From: DASZUK01 sp963745595
GTDB lineage: Bacteria > Actinomycetota > Acidimicrobiia > Acidimicrobiales > RAAP-2
Direction: 5' to 3'
Assembly (NCBI GenBank): GCA_963745595.1
Contig: CAVUYB010000018.1
Coordinates: 62,001 to 126,000, forward strand
DNA length: 64,000 bases
In this document: piece by piece, positions 59,971 through 64,000 of the stretch
Position numbering within the stretch: position 1 is the stretch's first letter
Layout: each line of letters starts with the position of its first letter
Program-made: the position numbers and the translations under genes
The notes under the pieces: model-generated
What the model was told of the DNA's origin: nothing
The model's database searches: none
The model's input: only the letters and a program-made list of their open reading frames with translations

Positions 59971-62022
59971 TCAGAGCGCAGCGAGCGCCCGGAGGGCGTC
60001 TTCGGCGAGGCCGGCACCGTCGAGACGGTGGGCCGCGAGGATCTCGTCGGCCTTGCCGTGCGGGAGGTACGCGAGCGGCAGGCCGCAGGTCACGACCGAC
60101 GGGGCGGGTGACCCGGCCCGGGCTCGCCGGCGAAGGGCGGCGGCGACCATCGAGCCGACGCCGCCGTCGGTGATCCCATCCTCCGCGGTCACGACGAGAC
60201 GATGGTCGAAGGCATCGTCGAGCATGACGTCGTCGAGCGGCGACGCGACGCGGACGTCCCAGACGGACGCGTCGATCCCGCGGTCGGCGAGCCGTTCGGC
60301 CGCGTCTTCACAGGCGCCGACGAGCTTGCCGAGACCGAGCAGGCAGACCTGCCGGCCGGCGCCGTAGCGGAGCAAGCGGCCGGTCGCGCCGTGGCCGGGA
60401 GAGCCGCCGACGCGGGCCGCGGTCTTCGGCCAGCGGATCGCCACCGGTCCGTCGGTGATGTCGAGGGCGTGGCGGAGCATCTCGGCGACGTCGTCGTAGC
60501 ACGACGGCGCGAAGACGGTCATCCCGGGAACCTTGGTGAGCAGCGCGAGATCGAGGAGGCCGTGGTGGCTCGGACCGTCGTCGCCGGTCACACCGGCGCG
60601 GTCGATGCAAAAGACGACCGGCAGCCGGTGGAGGCCGACGTCGTAGTAGAGCTGGTCCCACGCCCGGTTGAGGAACGTCGAGTAGATCGCGACGACCGGC
60701 CGGAGGCCACCGATGGCCATTCCGGCCGCGGCCGCGACCGCGTGCTGCTCGGCGATGCCGACGTCGACGAAGCGATCGGGGAACCGGCGGGCGAACGGCA
60801 GCAGCCCGGTCGGCCCGGCCATCGCCGCGGTGATGGCGACGACGTTTGGTCGGCGTTCGGCTTCGGCGATCAGCGCGGTGCCGAACGCTTCGGTGTAGGT
60901 CGGCGGCGGCAGTTCGAGCTTGGGCCGGCCGGTCGCGACGTCGAACGGGCCGACGTCGTGCAGGCGCTTCTCCGCGTCGGTCTCGGCCGGGAGGTAGCCC
61001 TGGCCCTTGACGGTGTGGACGTGGACGACGACGGGGCCGGCGCAACGGGCGGCCCACCGCAGAGCGTCCTCGACGGCGTCGACGTCGTGGCCGTCGACGG
61101 GACCGCAGTACCGGAGCCCGAGCGCACCGAAGAACGAGCCCGGTGTCCGGTCTGCCTGGTCGGCGGTCCCGTGCCGGACTTCGCCGCCAGCTTCTCCGAG
61201 ACGGCCAGCTTCTCCGACACCGCTAGCCCCTCCGAGACGGCTAGCTCCTTCACCGGCGGCGGCGGTCGTGAGGCGGGAAACGGTCGGCGAGTACGACCGG
61301 CCGTTGTCGTTCAGGACGATGACGACGGCGGTGCCGGCGGTGCCGATGTTGCTGAGCGCTTCGTACGCGAGCCCGCCGGTCAGGGCACCGTCGCCGATGA
61401 CCGCGACGACACGACGGCGGCCGCTCGGTCGCTCGGCCACCACCGCGCTGGGCACGCCGGTGAGCGCACCGGATGCCCCATGAAGGTCGCCGGCGAGCTG
61501 ACTGTTGAGCGCGTCGGCCCGGGCGAGACCATCGGCGTACGAGAGGGCGGTCGACGCGTGGCTGTTCTCGACGATGTCGTGGGCGGACTCGGTCCGGTTC
61601 GGGTAGCCGGACAGCCCACCGGCTCGACGGAGGTGGGCGAAGTCGTCAGCGCGGCCGGTCAGCACCTTGTGCACGTACGCCTGGTGGCCGGTATCCCAGA
61701 CGAGCCGGTCGGTCGGCGAGTCGAAGACGCGATGGAGCGCGAGCGTCAGCTCGACCGCGCCGAGGTTCGACCCGAGGTGTCCGCCGGTCTCGGCGACGGT
61801 CTCGACGAGGAACCGCCGCAGCTCGGCTGCGAGCCGGTCGAGGCCGGCCCGGTCGAGGCCGCGGACGGCGGCCGGGCTCAGGTCCGAGAGCTCGATGGCA
61901 GTGTTCGGCCGGAGACTCCGACTCTGGCCGGCGGCCGCAGCCCGCGCACCGACACCCGAGAGTTGGTCGGCGGGTGGAGCGGGTGGAGCGTCCGGTGCGG
62001 ACGGGATACGCAGTGCGGCCAC
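59971..62022 (-). CDS. dxs: 1-deoxy-D-xylulose-5-phosphate synthase
   Basis: First enzyme of the MEP isoprenoid pathway, joining pyruvate and glyceraldehyde 3-phosphate with thiamine diphosphate. The 683-residue protein has GHQAYVHKVLTGR, the ThDP motif GDGALTGG...NDN, VDGHDVDAVEDAL, HVHTVKGQGY, and in the second domain DVGIAEQHAVAAAAGMA and CIDRAGVTGDDGPSHHG. The N-terminus is unusual (about 40 extra residues, start GTG 62022), and an 18-bp repeat enlarges a loop after NDNGRSYSPT. It follows hpnH by four bases in an ispH-hpnH-dxs operon, so precursor supply and hopanoid modification are linked. Confidence 0.94.
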   Translation of the reverse strand: MAALRIPSAPDAPPAPPADQLSGVGARAAAAGQSRSLRPNTAIELSDLSPAAVRGLDRAGLDRLAAELRRFLVETVAETGGHLGSNLGAVELTLALHRVFDSPTDRLVWDTGHQAYVHKVLTGRADDFAHLRRAGGLSGYPNRTESAHDIVENSHASTALSYADGLARADALNSQLAGDLHGASGALTGVPSAVVAERPSGRRRVVAVIGDGALTGGLAYEALSNIGTAGTAVVIVLNDNGRSYSPTVSRLTTAAAGEGASRLGGASGVGEAGRLGEAGGEVRHGTADQADRTPGSFFGALGLRYCGPVDGHDVDAVEDALRWAARCAGPVVVHVHTVKGQGYLPAETDAEKRLHDVGPFDVATGRPKLELPPPTYTEAFGTALIAEAERRPNVVAITAAMAGPTGLLPFARRFPDRFVDVGIAEQHAVAAAAGMAIGGLRPVVAIYSTFLNRAWDQLYYDVGLHRLPVVFCIDRAGVTGDDGPSHHGLLDLALLTKVPGMTVFAPSCYDDVAEMLRHALDITDGPVAIRWPKTAARVGGSPGHGATGRLLRYGAGRQVCLLGLGKLVGACEDAAERLADRGIDASVWDVRVASPLDDVMLDDAFDHRLVVTAEDGITDGGVGSMVAAALRRRARAGSPAPSVVTCGLPLAYLPHGKADEILAAHRLDGAGLAEDALRALAAL
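61186..61257 (-). repeat. 18-bp in-frame tandem repeat, about four units, in dxs
   Basis: Units based on GCCAGCTTCTCCGAGACG, diverging toward one end, encode EAG/GASG-type repeats (RLGGASGVGEAGRLGEAGGE) in a loop of the first Dxs domain. Like the repeats in lnt, hemH-hemG and helD, the unit keeps the frame. Confidence 0.8.
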
Positions 62023-62026
62023 GGGT

Positions 62027-63031
62027 TCAGTGGGTGTTGACCAGGGCGCGGAGGGACTGCCGCATGGAGCCCATCGTGGCGATGACCGACGACGGTTCGT
62101 AGCCGCAGTGAGCCATGCAGTTGGCGCAACGCGGGTCCTTGCCTCGGCCGTAGGCGTCCCAGTCGGTCGTCTCGATCAGCTCCTTGTAGCTGGAGGCGTA
62201 GCCGTCGGCCATCAGGTAGCAGGGCCGCTGCCAGCCGAGCACCGAGTAGCTGGGGACGCCCCAGGCGGTGCACTGGAAGTCGGTCTTGCCCTCCAAGAAG
62301 TCCAAGAACAGGGGCGAGTGGTTGAGGCGCCAACCCTTCCGCTTGCCGGCGAAGGCCTCGCGGAAGAGCTTTTGGGTCTGCTCGACGCCCAAGAAGTGCT
62401 CCTGGTCGGGGGCCTTCTCGTAGGCGTAGGCCGGCGAGATCATCATGGCGTCGACCGAGAGGTCGTTGTTCAAGAAGTCGAGGACGTCCCGGATGGTCTT
62501 GGGCGAGTCGGTGTTGAAGAACGTCGAGTTCGTCGTCACGCGGAAGCCGCGCTCCTTGGCCTGGCGGATGGCGGCGACCGCTTCGTCGAACACGCCGTCG
62601 CGGTCGACGGCCGCGTCGTGGCGCTCCTGGAGGCCGTCGATGTGGACGACCCAGGAGAAGTACCGGGAGGGGGTGAACTTCTCCATGCGCCGGCGCAGCA
62701 GGACGGCGTTGGTGCACAGGTAGACGTACACCTTCCGCTTCGTCAGCTCCTGGACGATCTGGGCAATGTCGGGGTGCAGCAGCGGCTCGCCGCCGGCGAT
62801 CGAGACCATCGGCGTCCCGCTCTCCTCGACCGCGCCGAGGATGTCGTCCACGGACAGCCGCTTGCGGAGGATGTCGGTCGGGTGCTGGATCTTGCCGCAG
62901 CCCGGGCAGGACAGGTTGCAGGCGAAGAGCGGCTCGATCTCGACGATGAACGGGTAGTGCTTGTCCTTCTTCAGCCGGTGCTTCATCAGATGGGCACCGA
63001 TACGGAGGTTCTGACGGATGGGAATAGGCAT
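62027..63031 (-). CDS. hpnH: Adenosyl-hopene transferase (radical SAM)
   Basis: HpnH adds a 5'-deoxyadenosyl radical to diploptene (hopene), the first step toward extended hopanoids such as bacteriohopanetetrol. The 334-residue protein opens MPIPIRQNLRIGAHLMKHRL and has the radical SAM cluster motif CNLSCPGC (CX3CX2C), SIAGGEPLLHP, HIDGLQERHD, and a C-terminal Cys cluster (CANCMAHCGYEPS), all as in HpnH. Its start directly follows the ispH stop, and dxs follows after four bases. Lys codons and AT content are somewhat higher than in neighbours. Confidence 0.96.
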   Translation of the reverse strand: MPIPIRQNLRIGAHLMKHRLKKDKHYPFIVEIEPLFACNLSCPGCGKIQHPTDILRKRLSVDDILGAVEESGTPMVSIAGGEPLLHPDIAQIVQELTKRKVYVYLCTNAVLLRRRMEKFTPSRYFSWVVHIDGLQERHDAAVDRDGVFDEAVAAIRQAKERGFRVTTNSTFFNTDSPKTIRDVLDFLNNDLSVDAMMISPAYAYEKAPDQEHFLGVEQTQKLFREAFAGKRKGWRLNHSPLFLDFLEGKTDFQCTAWGVPSYSVLGWQRPCYLMADGYASSYKELIETTDWDAYGRGKDPRCANCMAHCGYEPSSVIATMGSMRQSLRALVNTH

Positions 63032-63964
63032 TTAGCGCACCTGCATGGGTAGAGCGAAATGGACACTTTCTTTAGTGGTCCGTCGTTCCTCGACCGCGAC
63101 GGACCGCAGGCGGCCGAGCATGTCGAGGACGTCTTGGACCAACATCTCGGGGGCGGACGCGCCGGCGGTCAGGCCGACGGTCGAAACGCCGTCGAGCCAC
63201 GACGGCTCGAGCTGCGCGGCGTCCTCGACGAGCTCCGCCCGACTGCCCTCGCGACGGGCGACTTCGACGAGCCGGGCGGTGTTCGACGAGTTGGCGGAGC
63301 CGACGACGAGGACGAGATCACAGTCGGCGGCGATGGCGCGCACTGCGTCCTGCCGGTTCTGCGTCGCGTAGCAGATGTCGTCCGCGCTCGGTCCGACGAT
63401 GGCGGGGAACCGTTCGTGGAGCGCGTCGACGACGGCCGCGGTCTCGTCGGTCGCGAGCGTCGTCTGCGTCAGGTAGGCCATCGGGCGATCGCCGTCGACG
63501 GGCAAGTCGGCGACGTCACGGGGGCTCTCGACGAGACGGATCCGGTCGGGCGCCTCGCCGACGGTGCCGACGACCTCTTCGTGGCCGGCGTGGCCGATGA
63601 GCGCGATGTCGTAGCCGCGGGCCGCGAACCGCTTCGCTTCGTGGTGGACCTTGGCGACGAGCGGGCAGGTCGCGTCGATCACGGCGACGTCGCCGCGGTC
63701 GGCGGCGTCGGACCGGACCTGCGGGGAGACGCCGTGGGCGGCGAGGACGACGGTCGCACCGGCGGGGACGTCGTCGAGCTCCTCGACGAAGACCGCGCCC
63801 TTCGCCTCGAGGTCGGCGACGACGTGCGTGTTGTGGACGATCTGGCGTCGGACGTAGACCGGTGCGCCGTACCGCTCGAGGGCGCGCTCGACGATCTCGA
63901 TCGCCCGCTCGACGCCGGCGCAGAACGACCGGGGCGCGGCGAGGAGCACCTTGAGCTCACGCAC
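63032..63964 (-). CDS. ispH: 4-hydroxy-3-methylbut-2-enyl diphosphate reductase
   Basis: Last enzyme of the MEP pathway, reducing HMBPP to IPP and DMAPP with a [4Fe-4S] cluster. The 310-residue protein has the three cluster cysteines in PRSFCAGVERAI, DATCPLVAKVH and DDICYATQNRQ, the Glu in VGTVGEAPD region, and VGSANSSNT and LTAGASAPE for diphosphate binding. Start GTG 63964 (MRELKVLLAAPR). First visible gene of the ispH-hpnH-dxs operon; more hopanoid genes may lie beyond the window. Confidence 0.96.
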   Translation of the reverse strand: MRELKVLLAAPRSFCAGVERAIEIVERALERYGAPVYVRRQIVHNTHVVADLEAKGAVFVEELDDVPAGATVVLAAHGVSPQVRSDAADRGDVAVIDATCPLVAKVHHEAKRFAARGYDIALIGHAGHEEVVGTVGEAPDRIRLVESPRDVADLPVDGDRPMAYLTQTTLATDETAAVVDALHERFPAIVGPSADDICYATQNRQDAVRAIAADCDLVLVVGSANSSNTARLVEVARREGSRAELVEDAAQLEPSWLDGVSTVGLTAGASAPEMLVQDVLDMLGRLRSVAVEERRTTKESVHFALPMQVR

Positions 63965-64000
63965 GACGGCGCCCCTTTACGTACCGGCCGAGCGCGGAGA

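Overview
The window is high-GC, gene-dense DNA from an actinobacterium. Supporting signs are a ctaE-qcrCAB / ctaCDF type bc1-aa3 respiratory system with the actinobacterial fourth oxidase subunit, an actinobacterial HelD, a DUF222/HNH protein, an NDMA-dependent (mycofactocin-type) alcohol dehydrogenase, a KstR-like repressor with a KstR-type box, adjacent acyl-CoA dehydrogenase pairs and many GTG/TTG starts. Hopanoid (HpnH) and non-mevalonate genes and the mix of catabolic families would suit Acidimicrobiia or a Frankia-like group, but genus cannot be read from the window. No rRNA, tRNA or CRISPR was seen.

Layout. 0-6.3 kb (minus): YbjQ-like protein, hemE, a ferrochelatase/porphyrinogen-oxidase fusion, an Lnt-like N-acyltransferase and the start of a Fic gene. 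6.4-9.2 kb: helD. 9.2-13.5 kb: ctaE-qcrC-qcrA-qcrB. 13.5-19.2 kb: an accessory stretch (MFS pump, cupin/MarR pair, truncated phosphoesterase, PIN toxin with a tiny antitoxin, small ABM-like protein). 19.2-22.8 kb (minus): tatA and ctaC-ctaD-ctaF, completing the respiratory chain. 22.9-31.9 kb: crotonase, a GH1-fold protein without its catalytic glutamates, a DoxX-Rieske membrane fusion, an alpha/beta hydrolase, a GH31 glucosidase and an ABC exporter. 32-39 kb: NDMA-ADH, KstR-like TetR, FUSC exporter with divergent TetR, two-component system. 39-57.6 kb: a catabolic region (cyclase, aldehyde dehydrogenase, AttH/CrtC-like protein, F420-type oxidoreductase, two acyl-CoA dehydrogenase pairs, amidohydrolase, SDR, DUF35 plus thiolase-like pair) with an Ada-AlkA/Ogt alkylation-repair operon in it. 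57.6-59.7 kb: two secreted proteins and a VOC protein. 60-64 kb (minus): ispH-hpnH-dxs.

How it fits together: haem is made by the hem block and used by the bc1-aa3 chain; IspH and Dxs feed isoprenoid precursors to hopanoids modified by HpnH; the catabolic region looks like beta-oxidation and retro-aldol chemistry on bulky acyl-CoA or steroid-like substrates.

Two window-wide patterns stand out. First, short in-frame tandem repeats (15 or 18 bp) expand linkers in at least four unrelated genes. Second, at least nine otherwise intact genes carry apparent single-base frameshifts, both insertions and deletions, which look more like sequencing or assembly error than decay. For these genes the boundaries given join both frames.
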